64,000 nucleotides of DNA from Talpa occidentalis (Eukaryota > Chordata > Mammalia > Eulipotyphla > Talpidae), in contig NW_023605194.1 in the NCBI RefSeq assembly GCF_014898055.3, forward strand, positions 99,269,258 through 99,333,257. Direction: 5' to 3'. How positions within the stretch are numbered: the first letter of the stretch is position 1; the number at the start of each line of letters is the position of its first letter. The position numbers were made by a program, and so were the translations under genes. Shown piece after piece: positions 22,365 through 35,466 of the stretch. The notes under the pieces were generated by a model. It made no database searches. It worked only from the letters and a program-made list of their open reading frames with translations, and was not told where the DNA came from.

Positions 22365-25045
22365 GTCATTATTTTTAATGGTTCTGATTGTCCTCAAATA
22401 TAATCCCTCTCTATTAAAGCAAACGACCAACAAAAACAAAAACAAGAGAGCATGATACAGAAGGACAGGATGCTTGAGTTTGAGAGAGAAGAAAATGATT
22501 CTTTTTAAAGGTTTGAAAAACTGTAACTATGATACATATATTGCAACTCTGGTTCTACCTCAAATTAGCCATTTTTATTAAAGTTAATTTTTCTATATAG
22601 GATGCTTCTGTACTTTGTTTTTAATGAGAAACTTAAGGAGCATTACCAGAGCTGTGGGAACAATTTCACACTTCAAGCAAGAACTTGAAAACATCAAACC
22701 ATGTATCTGAAATATATACAAAAATAGAAACCACTTGTTCTGGCATTTTTCCCAAACATGGTCACAATAATGTGAAATTTTTATAAATATAAAATCATTC
22801 TCCCTAAAGTGATAAAATTCAAAATAAATCCAAAGGAAGTGCTCACCAAGAATTGTTTATCTATAGAAATTCATGGATTCTGAGGCTAAATTATTCCTGC
22901 AAATAAAACCAATGAAATTGTAATGTGTCTTAGCCCAAAACTCAACAAAAGTTATCAGGGTTTTTTTTTTCCATTCTCCCTCTTACTTCCTGCTCAGAAG
23001 AAAATTAAGGTTAGTCTTTAATTAGGGAGGACTGAATTAGGGACTGAATTTGGAAGGCAGAAAATTAAACAATTTATTTTGAGAGACATGGCTAGGGATT
23101 TTGAAGCAGAAAGTCAACAACCACTAGTCAAGATACAGTAGACTATTGAGGACTAGTCATAATTAAGTCTTTTTTCCAAATCTGAAGCCTCTAAATCTAA
23201 TATTTATTTGTGCTCATGGCTTGTGCTTTCTGTGAGGTCATCCTATCCTCTCTTGACTCCACTTCTTTAGGGCAGGATTTACTTTCAGATCTTTCATGCT
23301 TGTCTGGCTGAAAATCACACATCTGGGTCCAGGATCATCTCCATGTAGAAGGCAATTTAAAATGGTGCCTAAAGTATTGATAAAACAATTCTGCTTGTTC
23401 CTCATATCTGTCCAGAGTTCACCACCCTGGTCCTCCAGTCCTGATGTACTTAGCTGTCTATAAATAGAGAGAGTGAGAGATGGGTTGGAATTCAAACTAA
23501 GATCTGGCTCCAAATCTCATGTTCTTTTTGCCCCACACATCATTCATTATTCTAGACTTTTGGCAACCAAGCAGTGGAGTCTCAATTTGTTGCTGCTAGA
23601 AGCCTGGCCAAGGCTGCCTAACCTGGGTGGGCGATGGCCAGTGCCATTGCCAAGTCCAGACCGTTACAGCTGAAAATATTGTCTGACATATCAACTGTAT
23701 GCTTTCAAAGAATAGAACTACGTTCCTGCCGAGAACATCCTATCCAGGGAAGGCTGACCTGGGGACTGGATTTGCATCCTCCAGCTGAATCGGAAAAATT
23801 AGAGTTCTTCAAATAAATGTAGAAAGAATGTTGGCAGTCCTTGAGCTTATAACTTACCTTTTTAGAGAAAGGAAACAGGCTCAGCAAGGTGTAAGTAGCA
23901 CAGACTAGCTCATGCCACTGATGGGGTTAGGATTTCAGTCCACACCCTTTCTACAACAGTCTTTTTGCCTCTCTGTGTGGAGGGAGCAGAACAGTAATCT
24001 TCTTGATGTGTTGGAAGGAACTCAGTGTCATTTATACTAGAATCAAAGACCAGCAATAACAATAAAATAATCTTAATAGATGTGTCACAGTATCAGGAAG
24101 CACAGGGAAAGTGCTCTAAACAATGCTAAAGCAGGTAAGATCAAAGAGCAGCTAGAGGAAAAGAAAATTGCAAGTATAGAATATATAGAATTGAAACACC
24201 TTCTCTGACTTCAGTAGGAACATTCTCAAGAATGAATGCTAACCACTTTAATAAATGTTTTAATGGACTTCTCAAATACTTCTTTTCTTTGAAGCAATTT
24301 TATCTATAAAAATAGGATAAAATCTGGCTGTTGGACAAATGAGGATACAATTTAGCTAATGCTGAAACTATCTTAAGCTGTGCTAAATATGGCAACAAGA
24401 GCATGAAGTAAGGCCATTATTCAAAAACAGGTTTTATCCTGCTAAAATTTCAGCTCAAAGTGGAAATTTCAGCCAACAGCAAAATGAAAAGGCATCTTAA
24501 TTATAAAAAAAAGAAAGACATTTTTCCTAAGGTTTGTTACAAATTCTCATAACATAGAACTATGCACAAACATGAGACACTGTCAAATTCCTAATTTTAT
24601 ATAGTATACTAATTATATAAATGTATCCATTGGAGAAAATTTAGTGAAAAGCACTTTCCTAAGAATCCATAATTAGTTTCAAATAAAAAGTTTAAAATAA
24701 CTTGAGGAAGTTACTAATAAAAAATACACATTCTTTGCATATGTCATGTCATGACCAATTAACATCACAAACAATTGTTAAGTTAGTACACAGTTGGTAT
24801 TTTGTTATTTTTATTTTTTTAGCCTAAACACTCTCAGGTAGTCAAAAGGGACTAATTTCTAATATCAGAAACACAAAAATGCCAAACACATTTTCTCATT
24901 CTTCCATGCCATTTCTTGTACCATTTAGGTACCTAAAAGTAACATCGTTCATATTTTACTTTGCCTGATATTATTCATTTTTAAGAAGTATATTAACTTT
25001 AAGTCATAGAAGAATGTTCTGTATATATTGGTTCATTTAAAAATC
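22365..25045. other. Intergenic; a possible MIR, otherwise nothing
   Basis: About 2.7 kb without a gene. A reverse MIR-like block is visible near 23860-23960 ('gaaacaggctcagcaaggtgtaagtagca', then 'aggatttcagtccacaccc'). The rest is unassigned. Confidence 0.45.
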
Positions 25046-25046
25046 A

Positions 25047-25320
25047 TCATCTCCCTGGTGGCGCAGCAGTTGAGTGCTGGGCTGCAAAGCTACACGCAGC
25101 CTCTGCAGCGCTGGTTCGATCCCGGGCCACCGGGCGAGGGTTCCACATGGTGCAACAGACCTCTCCTGCTGCGCCTGCTGCTCCCCTCAGCAGTGTATTT
25201 TGTCAGTCTGCCTGTTCTGTTCCCTGCTCTGGCTCTGGTGGATCCTCTCACCCTCCCATGCTTCTGACAGTACCCAGTACTTGTATAAATAAATAAATCT
25301 TTTAAAAATAAATAAATAAA
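25047..25320 (+). mobile_element. tRNA-derived SINE, intermediate between subfamilies 2 and 3
   Basis: Has the subfamily 3-like 'tgctgggctgcaaagc', 'ctctggctctggtg' and 'tgacagtacccagtacttgtataaa', but the subfamily 2-like 'tgtattttgtcagtctgcctgttctg'. Flanks AAAATCATCAT and AAAATGGTCATCAT look like a diverged target-site duplication. Confidence 0.9.
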
Positions 25321-25689
25321 AATGGTCATCATTGATAGGATCCTTTTCAATGCTAGGTATTGTGAGTAAATTTTGTTCTTAACTGAGGGAGCAGAAAGCC
25401 TGATAGGAAGTTTTTAATTTTATTAAACTTACCTTAAATGCATCATGATTCCTGACAAATCCATAATGTCATTAACTTAAAGACACGCTTCTCATAGAAT
25501 GTTGAGAGGGACCATATGAGTTATCTAATGTACACCTCACACTTATAGAGGAGGGATCTCTAACTTAGTGAGAGCAAATGACTTGCTTGCTAAGGTCACC
25601 AGTTAAAACAGAAGAACTTGGGATCTCCTTATCCTTATCACTGTAAACAATTTGTGGCCACGTTTTTCACTTGACTTAGAAAATCATTG

Positions 25690-25815
25690 CCTAGTTGCTA
25701 TTTGGCTTTCAACAAATGATTTACTATCTCTATGCCTCAGTTTCCTTATCTGTAACATGTGGCTATATTAGTGCAGTTGTTGAGATCTTGCTGAAGGAAC
25801 TTGGCACAATTAACT
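25690..25815 (+). repeat. MIR SINE
   Basis: Forward MIR words CTCTATGCCTCAGTTTCCTT and ATCTGTAACATGTGGCTATA, with the surrounding order preserved. Confidence 0.75.
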
Positions 25816-27040
25816 TTAGATGTTTAGTTTTTAGCTGAGATGATTATTTGTAATTCTAGATATTCTTTATTAATCTTTTCCTTATGTGTTATTCCTATTT
25901 TAAGAATTGTTTATCATATGAGACACATTAATACAAAATTGGCTATGCATGTTACAAGATTCATTGCTACAGCAGGTGCCTCTGTTCCTACATCTAATAT
26001 TTTCTCTTCTCCAGACTAGCATGTAAGAAGGACACTGGCTGACATTCTGCTTCTCTACTGAATTGATGTTCTGAGACCAATTTCTAGTGTGGAGTCCCAC
26101 CCATATACAACAATTCTCTAGGTACCAGTTGGGTATTTACAATTTAACATAATTAAACTTAACTTAGTTTATTTCTGACCCTATATGCCCAGAGATAGCA
26201 TCAGATTCCACAGGTAAAGAGCTCAGTCTCCCAGGACTCCCTCTAATCCAGATGCCAGTTGCGGAACCAGGTTGTTGCTGTGCTTCTGACTGATTGGCTA
26301 TATAAATCAGAGGCTCCCAAGACCTTTCCTCTGGATAGATGAATCTGTAGATCAGCTCCTATAACTCAAAGAAATATTTTACTTACTGATTATTTTAAAT
26401 GCATAGGGAAGGAATGGAGCTTCTATGTCCTTTCTAGTTGCATCATTCTGTCCAAATCTCTACAGGGTCACTAATCCAGAAGCTCTCTGGGTCTTTATGG
26501 AGGCTTCATTACATAGACGTGATTGATCAAACCATTGGCATTGATGATTGATTCAACCTTCAGTTCCTCTCCCCTACTAGGAAGGAGGGGTGGTGATGGT
26601 ATGATTGAAAATTCAGTCCTGGAATCACACAGTTGGTTCTCCTGGCAACTAGTCTCCATCCTTAGATGCATCCAAAAGACACCTTGTTCATGACAAAAGC
26701 CACCTTTATTACTCTCAAATTAAGGAAATTTCAAGGATTTCGGGATCAGTGGGTCAAGAACTGTAGACAAAGACCAAATATATATTTTTCTTATAACTGA
26801 CAATATTACATCTCAGCTAAGGTCAGGAATACCAGCAGGTCCCTCAGAAACACTCATCAGGGTACACTCATCACTATGAAGATGGTTTACAGCTTTTCTT
26901 TAGCATTTTGATCTTTCTAAGAACTTGAAATTTCAATTTTCTTGCCCAACCTACAGGGAATTAATCACTAATAATCCAGTCACTAAAATTATCTTTGTTT
27001 CTTCCTCCTACCCCCATTTCAAATTCATTTTTAAGGTCCA
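25816..27040. other. Intergenic, nothing identified
   Basis: No gene or clear repeat seen. Overlapping open frames are short and on both strands. Confidence 0.45.
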
Positions 27041-27725
27041 TCAATTTTACCTTCACAAATCATCTCAAAATAAATGGTCTCTTCCATTGCTACCAGCATC
27101 TCTCTACTAATTCTACAGAGAATCATTCTTTTAACTGTTTTTTCTGATTCCTGGTTGTATGCTATATTCTGTACCTTCAATTTATTCCCCATGAGAGTTT
27201 TTACATATAAATTGAAATATGTTTGCTCTCTGCTCCCCACATCATAAAATCCAAAATTCTTATCATGAGCTATAAAACCCTAAATAATCTGGCCTCCTAC
27301 TATTTTCCATCCAGATTTAGCAGTTTTTCTTCTCACTCATTAGCTTTAGTCACTTGGGCCCTAATTCAGTTTCTAGAACATTTTGAGTGATTGCTTTTTC
27401 TCATCTTGGGGTTTTTGCTCATGTTATTCCTTTTTTCTGGAATGTTCTTCCCTGTGTAGCTTCCCTGTCACCCTGAAGCGCAGTTCAATGTCTCTTATTT
27501 GGGGCAGTCTTTCCTGATGCTCTCAGTGGATTCCCTTTCTCTTATTTTTTGACTAAGTTCTCTGTTTATTTCTTTAGTAGAATTTAACATTATTTCTTTG
27601 ATAATATATCGTCTGTGTTTGTTCATTTATTTGTATTTCCTATGCCAGCAAGTGCATGCATTGTTAATAACTTTATACTAGGTCCCAAGCACATGATTAG
27701 TATCAATAAAATTTCTTGAATAAAT
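27041..27725 (+). repeat. L2 LINE 3' end
   Basis: Forward L2-like order: 'tctggcctcctactattttcc', 'tgctcatgttattccttttt', 'ggaatgttcttccctg', 'agtctttcctgatgctctca', and a tail of 'agtatcaataaaatttcttgaataaataaatg'. Diverged and noncoding. Confidence 0.65.
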
Positions 27726-28324
27726 AAATGTGGGTAAAAATGATGCAAGATACTGTAGTCAGAGAAATGCAAATCAAAACTACAATGAGATACCATCTTA
27801 TACTAGTGAGAATGGCACATATTAAAAAATAACTAGCAACAGCAAATGTTGGCGAGGTTGTGGAAAAAAAGGAACTCTCCTGCACTGTTGGTGGGAATGC
27901 AAACTGGTCCAACCACTATGGAGAGCTGTGTGGAGATTTCTTGACCTACTAAACATAGAGCTTCCATATAATCCAGCAATTCTACTCCTAGATATTTACC
28001 CAAAGGACACAGAAACATCAATTCCAAAGAGCACCTGCATGCCTATGTTTATTTCAGCGCTATTGACAATAGCTAAGCTTTGGAAACAACCTAAATGGCC
28101 AAAAATAGATAACTGGATCAAGAAGATGTGGTACATATACACAACATGGATGGCGCTGGAAGGGATCATGCTCAGCGAAATAAGCCAGAAAGAAAAAGAA
28201 AAATACCGGATGATCTCACTCATAGCAGGAATCTAGAAAACGTAAATAAGAGACCAGGAAAAAGAATAACTATAAGAAACTAAAAATCAAAATCAACAAA
28301 CAACTATGACCAGAGACACTCTAT

Positions 28325-28357
28325 GGGGGGTGGGGGGCGGGGAGGGGAGGGATTGGG
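28325..28357 (+). promoter_or_regulatory. G-quadruplex-like tract in the L1 3' UTR
   Basis: At least five runs of three or more G with one-base spacers on the + strand. G-rich tracts are a known feature of mammalian L1 3' UTRs. Folding is inferred. Confidence 0.6.
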
Positions 28358-28406
28358 GTCAAAATAAGTGGGTTGCAATTGTATGGGGAATATAAAAATA
28401 AAACTA

Positions 28407-28409
28407 AAA

Positions 28410-28452
<43 letters not shown>

Positions 28453-28453
28453 A
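28407..28453 (+). repeat. (AAAT)n microsatellite tail of the L1
   Basis: Eleven or more AAAT units forming the 3' tail of the L1 insertion. Likely to vary in length. Confidence 0.95.
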
Positions 28454-28469
28454 GATACAAGATACATCC

Positions 28470-29700
28470 CAGACACAAAACATTGACTGTTTTAAAAGGA
28501 AACTAATCATGTATATCACTGATTACAATAGAAATAAATATATTCTAAATATCATATGAAAGATGTAAACTAAATGGCTTGGGAATAGAGAGAGTATGGA
28601 AAGATGCAGGAGAGAAACACTAAAGAACAGTTGATGTTTGAATTGAGCCTTAAACGCTATAGGCAGAGATAAAAGGTGGACATTACAAGCAAAAAATCAC
28701 CTTTATAAAGCATAGAAATGGGAAATTTCTGTTGTATTTACCCAGAAATAATGCAGGTAGGATGGTAGGGTGATGAGATAAACCATGATCAAACCAGTCA
28801 GAGGTTTGATCAATTTTAGGGATTTACTCTTTTTTTTGGTAGTAGTGAGAAACTATTGATAGTTAAAATGTAAAGATTGGTAGTGCCCTATTCACAGGAA
28901 GTATAAACTCAACAGGAGGGATTGTGGAAAGCTAACATAGGACAGGAGTGTTATAAAATTGACTTGAATTAGGATGGTGACACTGGGAATAGGAAATAAT
29001 GGATGACCTTTAATATCAATCTGACCTTCATAAAATGCTAGAATCTCTGGAAATGTCTCCAGGGATACAGAAGCACCTTTTGTGTATGTGTAAATATTTC
29101 AGTTCAGGGGTATATTTCAAGAGAGACAATGTACAGCTTTATTAGAAGTATCAAGAGAATCTCAAAAATTTAAGGAGACTGGATTATTGAATCCTTGTTT
29201 TGTTTTCTGAGGTTGCTTGGAAATGCCTTAGACTTTCCTGATTTGTCTGAATCATTTGGCAAAGCAGGACACAACACCCAAATCAGTTACAGTTAAAAAA
29301 GAACAATGTGATCACAGCCCTAAAGTGTATCCATTCTTTTCCATTTATATCCATTCTTTTCTTTTCAGAAAGGAGTACTGTTCTCCTTTTCACTGATGTA
29401 AGTGTTTGAATCTATGGCTAAGCATTAACTTTCAGTGAATTGAATACAATCACTAACCCTTTTAAACTAACCTCCATTAGGCCTTATTAGGAGACTTAGA
29501 AATTTTGTTTCATAACTGTAACACAAATTACCTGGTAAAGGGCATATACAAATATTACAGCCACACACACAGATTTTTTATTACCTAGATCAATGACTCC
29601 AAATAACAAGCAGTGAAATCTTAAGAATTCTATTCTGAAGTCTGCTGAACTCTAGTAGATTTTTAGGAATTGTTTATTTCTTACTAAGGGGATTTGAATT
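28470..29700. other. Intergenic, nothing identified
   Basis: No gene or transposon seen. A small duplication of ATCCATTCTTTTC occurs near 29328-29360. Confidence 0.5.
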
Positions 29701-29715
29701 AATAATGACATTTTA

Positions 29716-29976
29716 GGGTCTCCCTGGTGGTGCAGGCGGTTGAGCAGACCTTCTGCAGTGCCTGTTCCATCCCCCCAGGGCTGTGAGGGTCCCACACGGG
29801 GCAGAAGACCTCTCCTGTCTCACCTGCTATTCCCCTCAGCAGTGTATTTCATCAGTCTGCCTGTTCTGTTCCCCACTCTGTCTCTGGTGAATCCTCTCAC
29901 CCTCCTGTACATCTAGCCTGTACCCTGGTTCTTGTATAAACAAATCTTTAAATAATAATAATAATAATATTATTAT
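29716..29976 (+). mobile_element. tRNA-derived SINE, subfamily 2, with a deleted anticodon region
   Basis: Head GGTCTCCCTGGTGGTGCAGG, but the segment from the anticodon arm to 'ctctgcagc' is shortened ('gagcagaccttctgcagtgcc'). The tail runs into an (AAT)n tract. Target-site duplication AATAATGACATTTTA / AATAATGATATTTTA (29701-29715, 29977-29991), 14 of 15 bases identical. Confidence 0.93.
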
Positions 29977-29991
29977 AATAATGATATTTTA

Positions 29992-32077
29992 CCATTGTTT
30001 TCCTAGGTGTGGATATGAAATCTTTTTTTCTCAGCCACTGACAACATATTTTGACATGTTGGTACTGGCCTTTCTTCCAATGCATGCTCTGATATGTCAG
30101 TTAGATGAAATCTGCAGGACTCAAGTCCTCAACCTTTCAGCTGCTGGGAGCTGGTGTTGACAGTTCTCACCCTTGCTAATGACAACTCTTCCAGTCATGC
30201 TGTCCCTATTGTGCAAATGGCCAAATGACATGCCCACTTGAAGTCCTTGTCCCTCCTTCTATACCATTCTCTGGATATTTGGGCCCTAGAATCCCTGCCC
30301 AAATAAACTCTAGTCCACTTCCTTAATAGGAAACAGTATTATCATTATTACTCCATAAGTTTATGGGTATTTGATAGAAAAGGTGTGAATGTCTTAAGAA
30401 GTAAAAACAGCTGGGTTATGATTTATGGTCCATAAAATAAGAGTAATCTATTTTTTAGGAGAAACTCATTCGACTGAGATCCTCTTAAAAAAGGACTTTG
30501 GATATTAGAAGAAACAGCAGTCGTAACAACACCTTACTGTAAGTTTGGCAATGTTACAGTGTTCCTAGGATGTAGAACACTGGCATACATGCAAAAGCAT
30601 AATCAGGGCAGTTTCACAGATGCTTTTAATCTCATAGTACCAGCACACATCTCTTTATTGGTCTGGTGTGCAAGAATAAAGATTACCTAGGATAAAAAAT
30701 GAAATACACATGCACAATTACTATTTTTTTAGAAGGATGTTTTAAAAGACTGTCTATTTTAAATGTGCATAAAATTAAGTCAAGTGCATTATGTAAGTAC
30801 AATTTTGTAAGAAGCAGGAGCATACATAAGGATCAACACATCAGTCTGCAAATATCCTTAAAGAAGTGAAGGGTTTATTTCCAGCTGAATATTAACTGAA
30901 GGGGCTAGATTTGCAAACAAAGGTGTTCAGTTATATTACCTATATATATCTCTGACTCCTTAAAATCTGTGCAGAAATCTAGCTTACTTTATTTCTGTCT
31001 CATTAGTTTTTCTTAGAACTATTGCAAAAGTTTCACTACCCACTCTTAGATTTTTTTTTTTTTTTTTGCCATTCATTATCCCAGCTTCAGATAGTGATAT
31101 TTAAAATACATGTCCAACAGTATCAACCCCTTGACCAAAGCTGTCCAACAGAATCCTGTTGCTTTGGGGTAAACTCACTCCTGTCCTTCCCAATTACTGC
31201 TTTCACTGATTTATCCTCTCTCATAGTTCAGACATGATTTCTTGGGTTCATGATTTCTTCCTTTGATTGCCTCTGTTTCTAATGCATAGTAATAAAATGA
31301 ATGAATCTCTGCCTTGGGCTTTGAAATTTTTTTTCTTTGCTCACCTTAGAAATAAGAAATTAGAGATGTTAAGAAGGTTTTTTATTCTTCCTCAACCCAG
31401 AATAATGTGCTTTTCTAATAACTAGTTTTCCCCTCTCGAATAAGTCCCTGATTTTATTTAGACTTTAAAGGTTTTCTTCTGGAAACATCAGGATACCTTG
31501 ATAGAATTACTAATTGTAGATTTAAATATAGGAACAACAGTGGTTGATGATGCAAGGTCTTACTGTTATCTTTAGAGACTATTAAGCCCCAAGTTTCATA
31601 AGACTGTGAAAATTTGCACCTTTTTACTTTAGGAAGCCATTTTTTCTAAACAGAAACTCCTGGCTCCATTGGCTAATGGTAGTCATTCAGAATCATTAGC
31701 TAAATTAATTAGTTTTGAGGGATGAATCACTTTAGGAGACTGTTAATGAAATGCTTTAGGACCTAAAAAACAAACAAAAATGACAACCCACCTCATTCAT
31801 CCCCAGTCAGGAGGTTGGCAGGTCAAGAAACATACCCATCAATGTATCAGTAATTTTGTTGCCAACTCTCTCCTACCTGAGGTTCTGAAACTGCATTGAA
31901 ATTTTCTGCCTGTTTATTGTGAAAAGGTCAAGTGGTAGCAAATGAGAGATTTTTACATGCTAAGAATGCTGAGAAGCATTCTTAGAATGCTTCTAGAAGA
32001 TAATACTGCAACTAGATCAAACAAACATCTTTATTAAAACAAAATGAGTGTTATTACAGTAGATTTGCCATTAAGAA
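29992..32077. other. Intergenic, nothing identified
   Basis: About 2 kb of AT-rich sequence with no gene or clear repeat. A 15-T run lies near 31054. Confidence 0.5.
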
Positions 32078-32089
32078 TAAAGCATGTAG

Positions 32090-32360
32090 GGCCTCCCTGG
32101 TGGCGCAGTGGGTTGAGCGCTGTGCTCTGAAGCTGTCCGCAGCCTCGGCAGTGCGGGTTCGATCCTGGCCGGCAAGAATCCCACATGGTGCCACAGACCT
32201 CTCCTGTTGTGCCTGCTGCTCCCCTCAGCAGTGTATTTCTGTCGTCTGCCTGTTCTGCTCCCTGCTCTGTCTCTGGTGAATCCTCTCACCCTCCCGCGCC
32301 TCTGGCCTGTACCCCAGCTCTTTTATAAAAATAAATAAATCTTTTAAAAAAAAAAAAGAC
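32090..32360 (+). mobile_element. tRNA-derived SINE, subfamily 2
   Basis: Head GGCCTCCCTGGTGGCGCAGT, a good B box GGTTCGATCCT, and tail AAATAAATAAATCTTTTAAAA. Exact target-site duplication TAAAGCATGTAG at 32078-32089 and 32361-32372. Confidence 0.96.
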
Positions 32361-32397
32361 TAAAGCATGTAGAAACATGCAAAATTGTGTAGCATCT

Positions 32398-32880
32398 TTT
32401 TTTTTTTTTTTTAGAGAAGCTGACTTTATTTGATTGACAGTGTCTCTCATATACAGTGACAATCACATGTACAGACTGTCTGGAGAAGGGAGGATAGGTT
32501 TATTCTACCATTGGTCAGCACGACCTTTCTGCTCCTTCTTTGGCAAGAATGTACACATCACTGTGTAAGAAATATCAGATACCTGAAAGACTACCCACGA
32601 TATCTTATTTGCCAACGTGTATATACATAACACTCAGAAAAGCATGACGAAGCTCAATAGCAGAACGTAGTTAATTGAAACTATAGTTTTTTCTATTTCG
32701 GTGACCTTGTTGAGAGAATGGTGTCATAGAAACTATCCTGTCTTTCCTTGACCTATGATAAAAAGTAAGTTCTCTAGCCTGTACCTGAGATAAGTAAGAA
32801 AGCTTTAGGTTTTCTGTTTCTGTTTTGTCATTGCTGTAATCCTGTTTCCTTCAGCCTGAAGAGCAATTCAACAATTCTTT
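32398..32880 (-). pseudogene. Possible processed retrocopy of an mRNA 3' UTR (source unknown)
   Basis: On the minus strand the sequence ends ..ATCAAATAAAGTCAGCTTCTCT followed directly by a 14-18 A run (seen as poly(T) at 32398-32413). A poly(A) signal about 16 bases before a poly(A) run is the mark of a reverse-transcribed mRNA. The body is not a repeat I recognise and has no open frame, so it may be 3' UTR only. No matching target-site duplication was found, and the left limit at 32880 is arbitrary. Confidence 0.4.
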
Positions 32881-34033
32881 TTTTTTTTTTAATTCACATC
32901 CGAAGTATATCTCTTTCATATAATTTCTTTCCCTGACGCCTTTTAATCTTGTCGTGAATAAACCCTGGGTAGAATCTACAGTAGATAATCTTTGAGGTTT
33001 CCTCTCAGCCCATGGCCATAACTCTCTGAAAGCCACCATGTTTTCACTATGCAACCCTACCCTTCCCACTCCCAAGCCCAGTCAGAGGTGGATGCACCAG
33101 AGATGGATGCATGACCTTGGCTTCTCCTAAGCTATTCTCACTCCAGGAGTTTAGAATCTCAATTAAGAAATGTTAGTCATCCTGAGGGCACAGCAACCTG
33201 GCAGGCAAGGCTGTCACTGCATGAAGTCATCTTTAGCCAACACTCCCAGAATCCACTTAGTCCAATTTTCTGTGAGTCCAAAGATAATGAACACTGAACT
33301 TGGATTTTGCCAATGGAAAAATGCATTAAAACATAGCCTAAGCCAGGGCTATGCCTCATAAATATAAATTTGCCTCTAAACTAAAGAAGGAAAAAAGAGA
33401 ATGATTTTTTTTTTGAGCATGTGAACATGGAGAAAGATAAATTACTTCTGGCAAAAATACCCCCAGGATATATTTCCAAATCAAGAAGTGTGGGTGGTTT
33501 CCTGGGAGCAAAATGAACCACATGGTAGGTTTTTCCTTTGTTTTTATCTGTTGTATGCTGTTTTCACCAAAAGATGCATCTAATTGTTGTATATTGAGCA
33601 GGAATATAGGTTGAGAGATGCCTTCAGTGTCCTCTTATGGTTTTATCCTTCCATGTCCTTGACATCAGACCTTGTCACTTTTATCTTTCAGAGGTTTTTA
33701 GTAAAGTGTCAATCAGGAATGAATCTATGAAATGCCCATTGCATTTCTTCATAGAGAGGAAATGGTGTGAGAGGCTACTTTGCTGCATATTAACATACAC
33801 ATTACTCAGCACAATACTTATTTCAAGAAAATTGAGATATAAAAAAGGTTAAAAAAAATGTCGACTATTCAGAGGAGGGAATAGACACCTCTAGAAAGTT
33901 AAGAGAAAAAATTGGGTCATTTTTAGAGTCCAGAACTGAATTGAACATCACATAACAGGGTGGATGGGTGCTGTTTCTAAATTACCTTCTCATTTATTTC
34001 TTTCCTTTAACACAAGAAACACTGACAGAGTTG
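32881..34033. other. Intergenic, nothing identified
   Basis: No gene recognised. It may include more of the possible retrocopy at its left end. Open frames are short and overlapping. Confidence 0.4.
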
Positions 34034-34062
34034 GGTTTTTTGTTTTGTTTTGTTTTGTTTTC
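34034..34062 (+). repeat. (GTTTT)n simple repeat
   Basis: Four to five GTTTT units, next to a SINE but not part of its tail. Confidence 0.8.
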
Positions 34063-34121
34063 TGGGAAGTGGCTCTGGTACTCTTTTTCTGCTTTTAAGT
34101 TAGAAGTTTGGATTGGATATA

Positions 34122-34407
34122 CTTTTTTTTTTTTTTTTAAGATTTATTTATTTATTTATGCATACAAGAGCTCAGGTGCAGGCCAGAGGTGCAAGGGGGC
34201 AGGAGGGGAGGATTCACCAGAGACAGGGTGGGGAATAGAACAGGAGGATTGACTGAAAAACACTCTGAGGGGAGCAGCAGGAGAGACAGGAGGAGTCTGC
34301 TGTGCCATGTGGGTCAGCCCTCTGGCCAGGGATCGAACTTGTGCTACAGTAGCTGCAGATTGCTTCATAGTGCTGATGCTTCACCCCTTGCGCCACCAGA
34401 GAGGCCC
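34122..34407 (-). mobile_element. tRNA-derived SINE, subfamily 1
   Basis: Reverse copy with tail complement TTAAGATTTATTTATTTATT, body complement GAGGATTCACCAGAGACAGG, and head complement CCACCAGAGAGGCCCC. No clear target-site duplication. Confidence 0.92.
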
Positions 34408-34744
34408 CTCTCCTTTACTTTATAATCCTCGCGATATCTGAAATTCTCCTTCCCTCCCTCTGACATTTCAGGTTCCTGCCCACATCCTCTCATCTGCATG
34501 GTGAGCTACCCTAAGCTAATGTGCTCTGCTTCTGAATCCATAACAGGGAAGACCCCAAATAAATATCAGCCTCAGTTTTTTGTGATTTTTGGTTTTTTGC
34601 AATTACAGCTTATTCATTGGCTCTGTTTCAGTTTCCAGCTTTTAGAGTCTCTCCCATTTGTCCTTCATACAGTTGATTTATAAAAACTAACATTATATCC
34701 TCATATAATCAGAAGAATAGCAAAACTACTGTTCATTTCAGATT

Positions 34745-35005
34745 ATAATAGATAATCCCTGGTGAATACTTTCTATATGCCAGGTTCTTTTTTTAATGCT
34801 TAAACTGTAATATTTAATTATTACAAAAATCCTGATGTGGTGTGTTATGCCCATGTTGTCTTTATTTTATACATGAAGTCACTGAAGCACAGAATGCAAA
34901 AGTGAATTGTTCAAGATCACAGCGCAGGAGAGGCAGAACTGGAAGTGAAACATACAATTCATTCCTGAAAATATGATCTTAACCTTAAACCCACACTGCC
35001 TTCGG
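34745..35005 (-). repeat. MIR SINE
   Basis: Reverse MIR in order: 'actttctatatgccaggttc', 'tatacatgaagtcactgaagcacagaatgc', 'attgttcaagatcacagcgcagg', and 'gaggcagaactgg'. Well diverged but colinear. Confidence 0.7.
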
Positions 35006-35466
35006 CAATGCAAAGGTATCATAGAGTAATTGAAATATCTCTTAAGAAAATATTGCCTTTAAATATAGTTTTTATGGGATTCTTCTCAGACATAGTCTTT
35101 GCATTTTTTTACATCTAAAACTGATTATTATGACTCCATTTACTTGGTTCTTACAGTATAAAAGCAAGCTGAGGTGTTTTATACTTAACAGAACAGCTTA
35201 AGGAAATGTTATATTTTGATAACATGATTAAACACAGTGTGTACAATAGTCTACATGACATGCAACAACATTTATTTTAATATGCATTCCTCTATCATAC
35301 ATTTCTTCTCTTTAAACCTCCATTTCTAATTGCTCCCATGACACCTCCCTCATGGATCTCATAGCATTGTAAAGCTACCTTCCACGACTGCAAAGAAAAA
35401 ATTTTTTTTCCTCTTAATTTCCTTCTTTGCTTTTCCCAAATATTGCTTCTGAGAAACTTCTTTCCT

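Larger units (their letters stand above)
27741..28466 (+). mobile_element. 5'-truncated L1 with 3' UTR and tail
   Basis: Starts in the ORF2 C-terminus (the frame reads MWRFLDLLNIELPYNPAILL.. to ..KYRMISLIAGI and stop) and continues through a G-rich 3' UTR to an (AAAT)n tail at 28407-28453. About 50 bases are missing between 'gtggtacatatacaca' and 'acatggatggcg'. Flanks TGATGCAAGATAC and GATACAAGATAC look like the target-site duplication. One of the younger L1 copies here, but not intact. Confidence 0.92.

Noticed and set aside
28304..28519. Tandem AAAT array as a candidate CRISPR or satellite
   Set aside because: It is the simple tail of an L1 insertion, with no spacers and no long unit.
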